Notes: generated from the letters alone by a model not told the origin. Counted from the first letter of the stretch, positions 7,517 to 16,952 are shown. The stretch: DNA of 64,000 nt from Bacteroidales bacterium (GCA_016286385.1 JAEESO010000009.1:1-64000), one strand, 5' to 3'. Translations and numbers: made by a program.

Positions 7517-8767
7517 ATGAGGGACCTTATCAATGAAATATGGAATTCCGTGCGCAACAACAAGCTGCGCACAGCCCTCACCGGTTTTGCCGTAAGCTGG
7601 GGAATCTTCCTCCTCATCTGCCTCCTTGGTGCCGGCAACGGCATCATAAATGCCTTCCAGGGTAGCAGTGACCGCTTTGTTACCAACTCCATGGACATAA
7701 TGGGCGGCCGCACCTCCCTTCCGGCAAACGGCTACAAGGAAGGCCGATGGATAAACCTTGACAAGGGAGACCTTGATATAATCAAAGGGAAGGAGTTCGA
7801 AGACCAGGTGGACAAGGTTGCGCCGGTAACCAGCGGAGTATCGGATAAGATGGCCCTTGGCGTAAAGACCGTAAGCACTTCAATGCAGGGCGTTACGCCA
7901 CAGTATCTGGAAATTGAAAAGATCCAGATGGACAAAGGCCGGTTCATCAACCCCCTGGACGTGGAGCAGCGCCGCAAAGTGGTGGTCCTGAGCACCAAGC
8001 ATGAAAAAGAACTTGACCGTAACCTTGTGGGCAAATGGGTGAGCATGCAGGGCATAAGCTTCCGGGTTATCGGCATATATCATTCCGACGAAAGCGACTG
8101 GAGGACATCGGCCTATATCCCCTACTCCACGATGAAGGGCATATTCAAGCCCGGAGAAGAGATTGATGACATCTTCATAACCTTCAACGGAGTGAGCAAT
8201 CTTGAGGAGAGCCGGGAACTTGAAAACACAATCTCAAGCCGCCTGAAAGCCCATCACGAGGCCCATCCTGACGACCCTAACGCCATCTGGATATGGAACC
8301 GCTATTCCCAGAACGCCCAGATATCCCAGGGCCAGAGACTCATATCAATCGGCATGTGGATTCTTGGCATCCTCACGCTCATCAGCGGAATCGTGGGCGT
8401 TTCCAACATTATGCTCATCTCCGTTAAGGAGCGCACGCATGAATTCGGCATCCGTAAAGCCATAGGCGCAAAGCCCGGCAAGATTCTCAGCCTCATCATT
8501 GCAGAGAGTGTGAGCATCACCGCATTCTTTGGATATGTGGGAATGGGTATTGGGATGCTGGCCTGCGAGATAATGGACAAGACCCTGGGGCAGAAGAGCA
8601 TGAACCTTGGCTTTGACTCCATAAAGATGATGGATAACCCCACGGTGGGCCTTGATGTTGCCCTGGAAGCCACCCTGCTGCTTATTGTGGCAGGAACCCT
8701 GGCCGGGCTCATCCCCGCCTGGAAAGCGGCAAAAGTTAAACCTATAGAAGCCCTCAGAGCAGAATGA
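7517..8767 (+). CDS. MacB-like ABC transporter permease 1
   Basis: 416 aa. An N-terminal transmembrane helix (RTALTGFAVSWGIFLLICLL) is followed by a large periplasmic MacB-PCD domain and three C-terminal helices with the FtsX loop ERTHEFGIRKAIGAKP. It starts 2 nt after the ATPase stop and overlaps the second permease by 4 nt (ATGA), so the two probably form a heterodimer with the single ATPase. Confidence 0.92.
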   Translation: MRDLINEIWNSVRNNKLRTALTGFAVSWGIFLLICLLGAGNGIINAFQGSSDRFVTNSMDIMGGRTSLPANGYKEGRWINLDKGDLDIIKGKEFEDQVDKVAPVTSGVSDKMALGVKTVSTSMQGVTPQYLEIEKIQMDKGRFINPLDVEQRRKVVVLSTKHEKELDRNLVGKWVSMQGISFRVIGIYHSDESDWRTSAYIPYSTMKGIFKPGEEIDDIFITFNGVSNLEESRELENTISSRLKAHHEAHPDDPNAIWIWNRYSQNAQISQGQRLISIGMWILGILTLISGIVGVSNIMLISVKERTHEFGIRKAIGAKPGKILSLIIAESVSITAFFGYVGMGIGMLACEIMDKTLGQKSMNLGFDSIKMMDNPTVGLDVALEATLLLIVAGTLAGLIPAWKAAKVKPIEALRAE

Positions 8768-10008
8768 GAATAGACAGGGACACATTCAGGGAGATCCTCG
8801 ACAGCCTCCTCAGGAACCGTTCCAGGAGCCTTCTCACGGGCTTCGGGGTATTCTGGGGCGTGTTTATGCTCATGCTCCTCTCCGGCGGCGGCAACGGCTT
8901 CAGGGAACTTCTGGAAAAGAATTTTGAAGGCTTTGCCCACAACACATGCATAGTTTTCCCTTCAGAGACCACAAAGCCGTACAAAGGCTTCCAGAAGGGA
9001 AGGTACTGGAGTCTCAATCTATCAGACGTAGACCGTCTCAAGAATCTTGTTCCGGAACTTGAGACCGTAACGCCCCTAGTGAGCCTGTGGGGAAGGAGCG
9101 TTTCCAACGGAGACCGCCTCTTTACGGCATCCGTGAAAGGCGTGAGACCGGATTATTCCAATATTGAAACGCCAAAACTGGTATACGGCAGGTACATAAA
9201 CTGGATGGACATCCAGGAGGACAAGAAGGTGTGCGTCATCGGCAAGAAAGTCTACAAAACCCTCTTTCCGGAAGGAGGAGACCCCTGCGGAAAGAAGGTG
9301 GTGATGGACGGCGTGTACTACCAGGTTGTGGGCGTAGACTACAACGAGGGCAACATGAACGTGAACGGAAGGGCCGATGAAGCCCTCACCATTCCCATGT
9401 CCACCATGTCCCGCACATATAACTTCGGGAACCAGATCCAGCTCCTGTGCTTCACGGCAAAGGAGGGCATCCAGATGGCCGATCTTATCCCCCGCATCCG
9501 TGTCATCATCGCCAGGAACCACTACGTCCACCCGGACGACGAGCAGGCCATGTACATGATCAACACCCAAGTTCTGTTCGGCATCATAGACAACCTTTTC
9601 AAGGGTATCAACTTCCTGGTGTGGTTAATCGGCCTTGGGACGCTCCTTGCCGGTGCAATTGGCGTATCCAACATCATGATGGTGTCCGTGAAGGAGCGCA
9701 CAACGGAAATAGGTATTCGACGCGCTATCGGCGCAACGCCCAACCAGATCCTGTGGCAGATCATTGCGGAGAGTATAGTGCTCACACTGGTTGCCGGAAT
9801 GATGGGCATTGTGGCCAGCGTGCTGGTTCTGGCAGGCCTTGAACTTGGAATGACGGAGGACGGCATCCTAAAGGCTACCTTCCAGGTGTCCTTCGGCGTG
9901 GCGCTCCTTGCCGCCCTTCTGCTTTCCGTACTTGGGTCGCTTGCCGGCCTGGCGCCGTCGCTGCGCGCCATGGCCATCAAGCCCGTAGATGCAATGAGAG
10001 ATGAATAA
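8764..10008 (+). CDS. MacB-like ABC transporter permease 2
   Basis: A 414-aa paralogue of the preceding permease with the same layout: an N-terminal helix (SRSLLTGFGVFWGVFMLML), a periplasmic domain, and three C-terminal helices with ERTTEIGIRRAIGATP. ATGA overlap with permease 1 indicates translational coupling. The gene for its membrane fusion partner follows after 15 nt. Confidence 0.92.
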   Translation: MRIDRDTFREILDSLLRNRSRSLLTGFGVFWGVFMLMLLSGGGNGFRELLEKNFEGFAHNTCIVFPSETTKPYKGFQKGRYWSLNLSDVDRLKNLVPELETVTPLVSLWGRSVSNGDRLFTASVKGVRPDYSNIETPKLVYGRYINWMDIQEDKKVCVIGKKVYKTLFPEGGDPCGKKVVMDGVYYQVVGVDYNEGNMNVNGRADEALTIPMSTMSRTYNFGNQIQLLCFTAKEGIQMADLIPRIRVIIARNHYVHPDDEQAMYMINTQVLFGIIDNLFKGINFLVWLIGLGTLLAGAIGVSNIMMVSVKERTTEIGIRRAIGATPNQILWQIIAESIVLTLVAGMMGIVASVLVLAGLELGMTEDGILKATFQVSFGVALLAALLLSVLGSLAGLAPSLRAMAIKPVDAMRDE

Positions 10009-10023
10009 TAATAAATAATAGAT

Positions 10024-11124
10024 ATGAAAAAGTTTGGTAAGTATTTAATGATTTTCCTTGCAGTTGTGGTGTTTGCAGGAACATTTGTGTACCTTTTCCA
10101 GCGCTCACGCCCCAAGGAGGCCCTCTATGAGGAACAGGAGGCAAAGGTTGGGGACATTGTCCGTTCTACCGTTGTGACCGGCAAGATCCAGCCCCGCGAC
10201 GAGGTCAACATCAAGCCCCAGATAAGCGGCATCATCTCCGAGCTCTACAAGGAGGCCGGACAGACCGTCAAAAAGGATGAGATCATTGCCAAGGTAAAGG
10301 TGATTCCGGACATGGGGGCCCTCAGCAGCGCCCAGAGCCGCGTGCGCCTTGCGGAGGTGAACCTGAACCAGGCAAAGACCAACTACAACCGTGAGAAGGC
10401 CCTCTATGACAAAGAGCTTGTAAGTGCCGATGAATACGAGAAAGTGCTCCAGGTCTACAACCAGGCCAAGGAGGAGCTTGCCGGCGCAAAAGAAGCCCTG
10501 GAGATTATCAGGGACGGTGTTTCATCGGCCAATGCAAGCGGAAGCTCCACCCTTGTGCGCTCCACCATTTCCGGCCTCATCCTGGACGTTCCGGTGAAGG
10601 TTGGTAACTCCGTGACGCAGTCAAACACCTTCAATGACGGTACCACCATTGCAACCGTGGCCGATATGGACGACCTGATCTTTGACGGCAACATTGACGA
10701 GACAGAGGTGGGACGCCTTTCAACCGGCATGCCCGTAAAGATATCCGTAGGCGCCCTGCAGGATCTTTCCTTTGACGCCATCCTGGAGTACATCTCCCCC
10801 AAGGCCACCGTCAACAACGGCGCCAACCAGTTTGAAATCAAGGCTTCCGTGAAAATCCCTTCCGACGTAACAATCCGCTCCGGCTACAGTGCCAATGCTG
10901 AAATAGTGCTTGACAAGGCTGATGGAGTGGTGACGCTTCCGGAATCGGCCATCCAATTTGAAGGGGAAAAGACCTATGTCATGATAAAGGAGGCCGATGA
11001 ATATGTACGCCGTGACGTTGAGACGGGCCTTTCTGACGGTATCAACATTGAGGTGAAAGACGGCATCAAAGCCGGAGACAAGGTCCGCGGCGCACAGATT
11101 ATCATCAAGAAGAATCAGCAGTAG
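10024..11124 (+). CDS. Periplasmic adaptor (membrane fusion protein), MacA/HlyD type
   Basis: 366 aa with one N-terminal membrane helix (residues about 7-25). The first lipoyl-like half follows (VVTGKIQPRDEVNIKPQISG), then a coiled-coil hairpin rich in Glu/Lys/Ala (about 95-160). The second lipoyl half, the beta-barrel and the membrane-proximal domain complete it. It links the inner-membrane permeases to the outer-membrane channel encoded next. Spacing to the neighbours is 15 and 5 nt. Confidence 0.92.
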   Translation: MKKFGKYLMIFLAVVVFAGTFVYLFQRSRPKEALYEEQEAKVGDIVRSTVVTGKIQPRDEVNIKPQISGIISELYKEAGQTVKKDEIIAKVKVIPDMGALSSAQSRVRLAEVNLNQAKTNYNREKALYDKELVSADEYEKVLQVYNQAKEELAGAKEALEIIRDGVSSANASGSSTLVRSTISGLILDVPVKVGNSVTQSNTFNDGTTIATVADMDDLIFDGNIDETEVGRLSTGMPVKISVGALQDLSFDAILEYISPKATVNNGANQFEIKASVKIPSDVTIRSGYSANAEIVLDKADGVVTLPESAIQFEGEKTYVMIKEADEYVRRDVETGLSDGINIEVKDGIKAGDKVRGAQIIIKKNQQ

Positions 11125-11129
11125 AGCCT

Positions 11130-12452
11130 ATGAAAGCACTTTTACTTGCACTTGCCGTTGCGGCCATACAGCAGCCGGCCGATTCCCTCCCGGACCTTTC
11201 ACACCCCTGGAGCCTTCAGGAGTGCATGGACTGGGCCCTGGAGCATAACCTTACGGTGGTTCAGCAGGAGCTCTCCCATCAGTCAAAGGACGTGGATAAG
11301 AATACTGCAGAGAGGTCTTGGCTTCCAAACCTCAACGCCCAGATATCGGAGAATATGAACTTTGGCCGAGGCCTTGGCGGGAACAACACCTACGAATACG
11401 GAAACAGCAACACTACGGGCATTTCCGTGGGAAGCTCAATGACGCTGTTTGACGGACTGGCAACGCCAAACCGCATAAAACTGGCGCGCCTTAACCTTGA
11501 TGCCGCCACCGAGGACCTTGAAAAGGCACGCGAGGATATCCGGGTTTCCGTTGCAAAGGCTTATGTCCAGATAATCTACAACCTGGAGATTGAGGATGTG
11601 GCAGAGCAGCAGGTGACCATTGACTCCCTGCAGGTGGAACGCCTCTCCGGAATGATGGGAGTGGGCAAGAGCTCAAAGGCCCAGCTTTCCCAGCAGAAGG
11701 CCTCCCTTGCCCAGAGCAGGGTAACCCTGGTACAGGCACAGAACAACGTCCGCGCGGCCGTCCTTGACCTTGCGCAGCTTCTGGAGCTCCCCTCCTGGGA
11801 CGGCTTCTCAATTGTGAGGACCTCCCCCGCTCCGCCCTCAGACGTATCCCTGGGGCACCCTGATGACATCTATGCCGATGCCGTCATGGACCGTCCTTCC
11901 ATCAAGGCCGAAGAACTCAGGCTCAAAGGTACGGAGCGTTCCATAGATATTGCAAAGAGCGGATACTACCCTTCCCTTTCGCTGAATGCCGGGCTTGGGA
12001 CCAACTACTATTCTTCCTTCCCCACCGCCGGGTTCTGGAATCAGCTTGGAGCCAATTTCTCCCAGTATGTGGGACTCTCCCTCAACATCCCCATCTTCAA
12101 CAAGTTCCAGGTGAGGAACCAGGTAAGATCGGCCAAAATCCAGCAGGAAGCCCAGCGGGTGCAGCTGCGCCGCGCCCAGCAGGGACTCTACAAGCAGATT
12201 TACCAGGCCTGGAACGGAGCCGTAGCGGCCCAGGCCAAATATGACGCCTCTCTGGAAGCCAGCGCCGCCGCCAAGGATGCCTTCACGCTTATGGAAGCCC
12301 GTTACGAGGCTGGCGCCGCCACCCTCACGGAGTTCTCCGACGCCCGTAACCGTATGATGAAGGCAGAGTCAGACCTTGTCCAGGCCTCCTGCGAATACCT
12401 CTTCCAGACCGCCCTGGTCCACTTCTACCGCACGGGGTCGCTGGAGCTGTAA
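11130..12452 (+). CDS. TolC-type outer membrane efflux protein
   Basis: 440 aa. A short signal peptide (MKALLLALAVAA) precedes two OEP repeats of long alpha-helices with strands such as VGSSMTLFDGLATPNRIKLAR and YVGLSLNIPIFNKFQVRNQV. It forms the outer-membrane and periplasmic tunnel for the MacAB-like pump and closes the operon. The U32 gene downstream has its own promoter. Exact cleavage site uncertain. Confidence 0.9.
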   Translation: MKALLLALAVAAIQQPADSLPDLSHPWSLQECMDWALEHNLTVVQQELSHQSKDVDKNTAERSWLPNLNAQISENMNFGRGLGGNNTYEYGNSNTTGISVGSSMTLFDGLATPNRIKLARLNLDAATEDLEKAREDIRVSVAKAYVQIIYNLEIEDVAEQQVTIDSLQVERLSGMMGVGKSSKAQLSQQKASLAQSRVTLVQAQNNVRAAVLDLAQLLELPSWDGFSIVRTSPAPPSDVSLGHPDDIYADAVMDRPSIKAEELRLKGTERSIDIAKSGYYPSLSLNAGLGTNYYSSFPTAGFWNQLGANFSQYVGLSLNIPIFNKFQVRNQVRSAKIQQEAQRVQLRRAQQGLYKQIYQAWNGAVAAQAKYDASLEASAAAKDAFTLMEARYEAGAATLTEFSDARNRMMKAESDLVQASCEYLFQTALVHFYRTGSLEL

Positions 12453-12465
12453 AAAGAAAAATGCG

Positions 12466-12473
12466 TATCTTTG
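12466..12473 (+). promoter_or_regulatory. -7 box of the U32 gene, near-leaderless
   Basis: TATCTTTG preceded by AAAAATGCG, ending 7 nt before the ATG at 12481. It argues for that ATG rather than the upstream in-frame start at 12376, which lies inside tolC and upstream of this box. Confidence 0.6.
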
Positions 12474-12480
12474 CAGCGCT

Positions 12481-13764
12481 ATGACCAGGAAGGAACTTGA
12501 AATAATGGCGCCTGCGGGCAACTTCGGTTGCCTTATTGCCGCAATCCAGGGCGGGGCGGATTCCGTGTACTTTGGTATCGGCCACCTCAATATGCGTTCA
12601 CATTCGGCCAATAATTTCTCCAGGGAGGACCTCCCGGAAATTATGCGAATATGCCGTGAATATGGCGTGAAGGCATATATGACGCTGAATATCACCCTTT
12701 ACGGGGAGGATCTTCAGCCGGCATATGAGACGCTTGATGCCGCAAAGGCCGCGGGTGTGAATGCAATCATCGCTTCCGACATGGCGTGCATCCTCTATTG
12801 CCGGAAGATTGGCCTGGAGGTGCATATTTCCACCCAGCTCAGCATATCCAACATTGAGGCGCTGCGCTTTTATGCCCAGTTTGCCGATGTAGTGGTGCTG
12901 GCCCGGGAACTTAACCTGGACCAGGTCCGCGCCATCCATGAGGCCATTGTCTCAGAGCATATCACCGGCCCGTCAGGGGAACTTGTGCGCATTGAAATGT
13001 TTGCCCATGGAGCATTCTGCATGGCGGTTTCCGGCAAATGCTATATGTCCCTCAGTGCATACGGGGCCAGTGCCAACAGGGGCGCCTGCCTGCAGCCCTG
13101 CCGCAGGGGTTACCTCCTTACGGACTATGAGACAGGCTTTGAGGTGAACGTGGACAATAAATACCTGATGTCACCCAAGGACCTCTGTACCATAGATTTC
13201 CTGGATAAGTTTGTAGAAGCAGGCGTAAAGGTGTTCAAGATTGAAGGCCGCGCACGCAGCGCAGACTATGTGAAAACAACGGTAGAATGCTACCGAGAGG
13301 CCGCAAATGCAGTGGCCGATGGCACCTACACCCCGGAACTTGGCGCCTCATACAAGGACCGCCTTGCAACCGTATTCAACCGCGGCTTCTGGGACGGATA
13401 TTATCTTGGTGCCAAGATGGGTGAATGGAGCGCAGTTTATGGCTCCCAGGCCACCAGGAACAAGGTTTATATAGGAAAAGTGACCAATTGGTTTGGCCGC
13501 ATTGGCGTAGCGGAAATCCAGGTGGAAACGCGTGACCTCCCCAAGGGCTGCGATATGCTTATCATAGGCAACACCACCGGCATCATAGAATTCAAGGCCG
13601 ATGACCTCCGCGTGGATTACGAACCAGCGGAAGTGGCCCCCCAGGGCTGCCGCTGCTCTGTAGCCGTTCCGCTGGACGGTATGCCAGAGGACCACGTGGA
13701 TCCCGATCCTGAAAGCAGCCGCCTTCACCCCCACCGCGGCGACAAAGTGTATATCTGGGTTTAG
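12481..13764 (+). CDS. U32 family protein (TrhP/RlhA-like hydroxylation factor)
   Basis: 427 aa in the peptidase U32 family. Characterised members (TrhP, RlhA, UbiU/V) are Fe-S proteins that hydroxylate tRNA, rRNA or ubiquinone precursors rather than proteases. The family core is clear: GAFCMAVSGKCYMSLSAYG and SANRGACLQPCRRGY hold the conserved cysteines, and FKIEGRARSADYV follows. Length and C-terminal barrel best fit the tRNA U34 (TrhP/YegQ) branch, but the exact substrate is inferred. The start is chosen by the -7 box and by the beginning of homology (MTRKELEIMAPAGN). Its stop overlaps the convergent PIN toxin gene by 4 nt. Confidence 0.85.
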   Translation: MTRKELEIMAPAGNFGCLIAAIQGGADSVYFGIGHLNMRSHSANNFSREDLPEIMRICREYGVKAYMTLNITLYGEDLQPAYETLDAAKAAGVNAIIASDMACILYCRKIGLEVHISTQLSISNIEALRFYAQFADVVVLARELNLDQVRAIHEAIVSEHITGPSGELVRIEMFAHGAFCMAVSGKCYMSLSAYGASANRGACLQPCRRGYLLTDYETGFEVNVDNKYLMSPKDLCTIDFLDKFVEAGVKVFKIEGRARSADYVKTTVECYREAANAVADGTYTPELGASYKDRLATVFNRGFWDGYYLGAKMGEWSAVYGSQATRNKVYIGKVTNWFGRIGVAEIQVETRDLPKGCDMLIIGNTTGIIEFKADDLRVDYEPAEVAPQGCRCSVAVPLDGMPEDHVDPDPESSRLHPHRGDKVYIWV

Positions 13765-14195
13765 GAGGAGGCCATCATCTGGGCCACGAAATCTTCCGGA
13801 GAGATAACCGTCATAGGGTTATGTTCCCTATTAAGCTGTTTGAGTTTTTTGTCACGGGTGATGAAATAGTCACATACAGCGTTGTATGCGCTGGCGTACT
13901 GCATATCATCCTCAAAGTCTCCGGAATAATGGTCAATTGCCCAAAGACAGTCTATACTGTCTATGCCCACTATCTTTGCAAATGTATAAAGATACCTCAG
14001 GGTATCACTTATTCTCTCAAAAGGTATTCCGCTCTTTTGTGAGAAATAAGAGGTGTCTATTATGCTCTGGGTGCTTATTATGAGCTCAAAGCAATGCTGC
14101 TCTGCCGCAGTAATGATGGTTTTGGCAAACGGCTTAGCGGGACGGTCTTCCAGAAGCCAGTCCATTACTACGTTGGTGTCAATAAATACTCTCAT
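13761..14195 (-). CDS. PIN-domain ribonuclease toxin (VapC-like)
   Basis: 144 aa. The PIN core begins MRVFIDTNVVMDWLL, with the first metal-binding Asp in FIDTN. Further acidic residues occur in DFEDDMQYA, and the C-terminal YFITRDKKL is typical of the fold. Family members are Mg-dependent RNases that cut tRNA, rRNA or mRNA unless bound by an antitoxin. It lies 4 nt after the antitoxin. An in-frame earlier start at 14237 would overlap the antitoxin; the ATG at 14195 fits the family N-terminus. The region is AT-rich compared with its neighbours, hinting at acquisition. Confidence 0.85.
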   Translation of the reverse strand: MRVFIDTNVVMDWLLEDRPAKPFAKTIITAAEQHCFELIISTQSIIDTSYFSQKSGIPFERISDTLRYLYTFAKIVGIDSIDCLWAIDHYSGDFEDDMQYASAYNAVCDYFITRDKKLKQLNREHNPMTVISPEDFVAQMMASS

Positions 14196-14199
14196 AGCA

Positions 14200-14472
14200 T
14201 TATTGTCCTTTACCAAGTATATATGCCAGTCTGTCATCTGCTTCCAACTGCTCTTTTGTAGGAGCAGGAATGATTCCAGATAAAGCCTCTACAGCGGGGC
14301 TGATCTTAAAGTCCTTGGGCAGTTTTGGAAAAGCAGGCTTAACCGCTTCTGCCACAACCTCTTCAAGATACGCATTGAGGGACATATTGTTTTGTTTGGC
14401 CTTGAACCTGGCGCGGTTCAGGATGTCCTTCCTGAAACGAATAACCGTTTGCTCCCTGATTACAGTTTCCAT
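14200..14472 (-). CDS. Antitoxin of the PIN toxin module (VapB-like, probable RHH)
   Basis: 90 aa. The N-terminus EQTVIRFRKDILNRARFKAKQNNMSLNAYLEEVV fits a ribbon-helix-helix DNA-binding domain, and the C-terminal tail (residues 50-90) would wrap the toxin. It is expected to neutralise the toxin and repress the shared promoter at 14489-14519, which carries the short inverted repeat AATGT/ACATT. It resembles the antitoxin at 46.2 kb in layout. Confidence 0.75.
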   Translation of the reverse strand: METVIREQTVIRFRKDILNRARFKAKQNNMSLNAYLEEVVAEAVKPAFPKLPKDFKISPAVEALSGIIPAPTKEQLEADDRLAYILGKGQ

Positions 14473-14488
14473 AATGATAACATTTTTG

Positions 14489-14519
14489 CAAATGTAATCA
14501 CATTATTTCATATTTGCAA
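14489..14519 (-). promoter_or_regulatory. Promoter/operator of TA module 1
   Basis: On the minus strand TTG (14519-14517), 20 nt, TACATTTG (14496-14489). The inverted repeat AATGT-gatt-ACATT (14491-14504) overlaps the -7 box and is a candidate operator for autorepression. Confidence 0.6.
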
Positions 14520-14558
14520 CAGTGGAGGTTAATATCTTGTTACACAGCAACTTACAAA

Positions 14559-14590
14559 AGTTTCTACCAGAACTTTTTCTGGTAGAAACT
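14559..14590 (-). terminator. Terminator-like hairpin after the isoprenyl synthase gene
   Basis: Perfect 12-bp arms AGTTTCTACCAG/CTGGTAGAAACT around an 8-nt loop; on the minus strand a short T-run (TTTTG) follows. It lies about 65 nt after the isoprenyl diphosphate synthase stop and separates that gene from the TA module. Confidence 0.65.
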
Positions 14591-14655
14591 CCTATAATAA
14601 GTTATTAATAAACAACTTAGCCTCCACCGGCAGGGGAGAACTATAAGGGGAGGGG

Positions 14656-15630
14656 TTAGACCGTGCGGCCTACGAGACTGTTGGCAAAGGCTTTGAGGGC
14701 CTCGTGGCCATCGGCGCCCATACGGGCGTCGGTGCCTTTGAAGATGGCGCGGGTGCTGAGGTCACCTATGGCCTTGCGGGCGTCATCGGCCACACCTACG
14801 CTGTCATAGAGGGCCTTCACGCGGGCAATCTTGGCAGCCTTTTCCTCCGGGGTATCTGCCGGAGCGTTCAGGGCTTCGATTATGCCCTCCGCACCCTTTT
14901 CCTGAGCCCTGATGGTGAGCCAGCTTTTCTTGCAGTTGAGGATATCCCCGCCGATGGGCTTTCCAAACACCTTTTCATCGCCATAGGCATCAAGGTAATC
15001 ATCGGCCACCTGGAAGGCAAGGCCAAGGTAATAACCGTACTCGTAGAGGCACTCCTGGCTCCATTTATCGGCCCCGGCGATGAGGGCCCCCATCTGGGCC
15101 GCGCAGGCAATGAGTACACCGGTCTTAAGGCCGATCATAGTCATATACTCATTCATTGGAACGTTGTCCCGGTGCTCGAAATCCATGTCCATCTGCTGGC
15201 CGTCACACACCTCAGAGGCCGTTTTTGAGAAGAGTTTAAGGGCTTCCGGAAGCACCGAAACAGGAGCCTGGGCAATGCGCTTGTAGGCATCAATGCACAT
15301 AACGTCTCCGGAAAGGATGGCGGTATCCTCGTTCCACTTTTTCCACACGGTGCTGTGCCCGCGGCGAAGGGGGCTGCGGTCCATTATGTCGTCGTGGATA
15401 AGGGTGAAGGTGTGGAAGACCTCCAGGCCGGCTGCGGGTTCAAGGATGTGCGGCCCCAGTTCATCGGCAAAGATTCCGTACGTGGTAAGGCACAGGCGGG
15501 GCCTTATTCGCTTCCCGCCAATTTCAATCATATACCGCAGAGGGTCATACAGCCCCGCGGGTTCTTTTTGGAACTGGATGTTGCTGAAAAGGCTCTTCAG
15601 GGCCTCAGAGATGGTGCTTTCCGGAATCAT
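14656..15630 (-). CDS. Polyprenyl (geranylgeranyl/farnesyl-type) diphosphate synthase
   Basis: 324 aa, all-alpha trans-prenyltransferase. GGKRIRPRL binds pyrophosphate. The first aspartate-rich motif is HDDIMDRSPLRRG and the second is FQVADDYLDAYGD. It elongates IPP-derived chains for quinone or undecaprenyl precursors; product length cannot be read safely. The start at 15630 is preferred because the -7 box (15648-15655) lies downstream of the longer in-frame start at 15669. It is the next minus-strand gene after recO, 38 nt away, but has its own promoter. Confidence 0.9.
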   Translation of the reverse strand: MIPESTISEALKSLFSNIQFQKEPAGLYDPLRYMIEIGGKRIRPRLCLTTYGIFADELGPHILEPAAGLEVFHTFTLIHDDIMDRSPLRRGHSTVWKKWNEDTAILSGDVMCIDAYKRIAQAPVSVLPEALKLFSKTASEVCDGQQMDMDFEHRDNVPMNEYMTMIGLKTGVLIACAAQMGALIAGADKWSQECLYEYGYYLGLAFQVADDYLDAYGDEKVFGKPIGGDILNCKKSWLTIRAQEKGAEGIIEALNAPADTPEEKAAKIARVKALYDSVGVADDARKAIGDLSTRAIFKGTDARMGADGHEALKAFANSLVGRTV

Positions 15631-15647
15631 TGTGCCAAATTTTCCGT

Positions 15648-15655
15648 AAAGATAC
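15648..15655 (-). promoter_or_regulatory. -7 box with extended upstream block
   Basis: TATCTTTA on the minus strand, preceded by TGCCAAAAATTGCG, a block identical to those at the porin and rnr promoters. It lies 17 nt from the start codon at 15630. Confidence 0.6.
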
Positions 15656-15668
15656 GCAATTTTTGGCA

Positions 15669-16316
15669 CTATGCGTAGAGTTCCCGGAGGACGGCGAGGG
15701 ATTTTACGCGGATGGGCTGGTCCGTGTGGTACTCAAGGTATTTGAGGACGCTCTCGCAGAGGGAATTGCGCACGGGACCGGTGAGGGGCACCAGCATGGA
15801 TTCAGAGAAACTGCCCTGAAGCATCTGGCGCATTTCCGGGGCATGTTCCTGCACGAAGGGCGCTATGTCCTGGAACGTGGGCCTGAAACCAAGGGCTCCG
15901 GCAAGTTCCAAAAGGAAGCGGACATGGTAGTTGGAAAAATCGGCCTCAAGGGCATTGAGGGCCAGGATGCTTCCCACGCACCACTCATAGAGGCCGTCCT
16001 CTACGGCACCTTCACGGATGGTGCGGAAAAGGACTTCCGAGAGGAAAAGCGTCATTGTGTTCTTATGGATGTTGCCGCGGATTCCAGCAAGGGAATCGAG
16101 GGCGTGGATGCCCTTCAGGGACCATAGGTCGCTCCTGGGGTTTTCCACTACATCGGCCTCAAGGATATTGAGGGGAAGGAAGAGCGCCGCGGCGGCTTTT
16201 TTGCCGGGACGTACTATGAACCCCCGCCTGCCATACTCCCTTGAGAGGGTGTGCACTACAAGCGCTCCCTCTTTCACCTTTGTGGTTGCAAGGACTATAA
16301 ATTCCAGGTTATCCAT
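15669..16316 (-). CDS. recO: DNA repair protein RecO
   Basis: 215 aa. Acts with RecR (and RecF) to load RecA on SSB-coated DNA. An N-terminal OB-fold is followed by an alpha-helical domain; the N-terminal pattern (ATTKVKEGALVVHTLSREYGR) and the middle region KNTMTLFLSEVLFRTIREG match Bacteroidota RecO. The start ATG at 16316 overlaps the rdgB stop by 8 nt, so the pair is translationally coupled. Longer upstream reading in this frame is antisense-like and lacks homology. Confidence 0.85.
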   Translation of the reverse strand: MDNLEFIVLATTKVKEGALVVHTLSREYGRRGFIVRPGKKAAAALFLPLNILEADVVENPRSDLWSLKGIHALDSLAGIRGNIHKNTMTLFLSEVLFRTIREGAVEDGLYEWCVGSILALNALEADFSNYHVRFLLELAGALGFRPTFQDIAPFVQEHAPEMRQMLQGSFSESMLVPLTGPVRNSLCESVLKYLEYHTDQPIRVKSLAVLRELYA

Positions 16317-16935
16317 TAAGATATTCAGACATGGCCCTGAGGGCGTTTCCGCGGTGCGAGATGGCGTTTTTCTCATCCTCCGAAAGCTGCGCGGCAGTAA
16401 CGTCGCGGCCCTCCGGGATGAAGATGGGGTCATAGCCAAAACCGCCGTTTCCATATAGCTCACGGCCGATTTTTCCCTCCATGCATCCGTCAAAGAAATG
16501 CTTCTTTCCGCCCATAATAAGGGTGACGCAGGTGCGGAAACGGGCTTTGCGAGTGGCGTGGGGCGTTTCAATCCCGCACTCCCTGGCAAACGACGCCTCC
16601 ATCTCACGGCGCGCCATTTCCTGAAGGAGCTTCGCTATATTGGCCGATGGATTCTTTTCAGGGCCCGCATAGCGTGCAGTCTCCACGCCGGGAGCGCCGC
16701 CAAGGATGTCCACCTCCAGGCCGGAGTCGTCGGCAAAGCAGTCAAGACCGGTTTTCTGATATATGTAGTCGGCCTTCTGCTGGGAGTTGGCCCTTAGGGT
16801 ATTACCTGTTTCGGGGATGTCTTCCGTGATACCTAACTGGGCAGGGGTTACAATTTCGAAACCCTTTCCCAGAATTTCAGATGCTTCACGGACTTTATGT
16901 ATATTGTTGGTTGCAAAAACTAATTTCATATTCAT
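16309..16935 (-). CDS. rdgB: XTP/dITP pyrophosphatase (Ham1/RdgB)
   Basis: 208 aa. Hydrolyses non-canonical purine nucleoside triphosphates (ITP, dITP, XTP) to monophosphates and keeps them out of DNA and RNA. Family landmarks are FATNNIHKVREASEIL at the N-terminus, FADDSGLEVDILGGAPGVETARYAG, and the C-terminal GFGYDPIFIPEG with ISHRGNALR. Start ambiguous between 16935 and 16929 (MNMKLVF). Its promoter is part of a palindrome shared with the divergent S41 protease gene. Confidence 0.95.
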   Translation of the reverse strand: MNMKLVFATNNIHKVREASEILGKGFEIVTPAQLGITEDIPETGNTLRANSQQKADYIYQKTGLDCFADDSGLEVDILGGAPGVETARYAGPEKNPSANIAKLLQEMARREMEASFARECGIETPHATRKARFRTCVTLIMGGKKHFFDGCMEGKIGRELYGNGGFGYDPIFIPEGRDVTAAQLSEDEKNAISHRGNALRAMSEYLNG

Positions 16936-16952
16936 ACACTAATCTAACCGCC

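Noticed and set aside
12376..12480. Upstream 35-residue extension of the U32 frame
   Set aside because: It overlaps tolC in another frame and lies before the -7 box at 12466.
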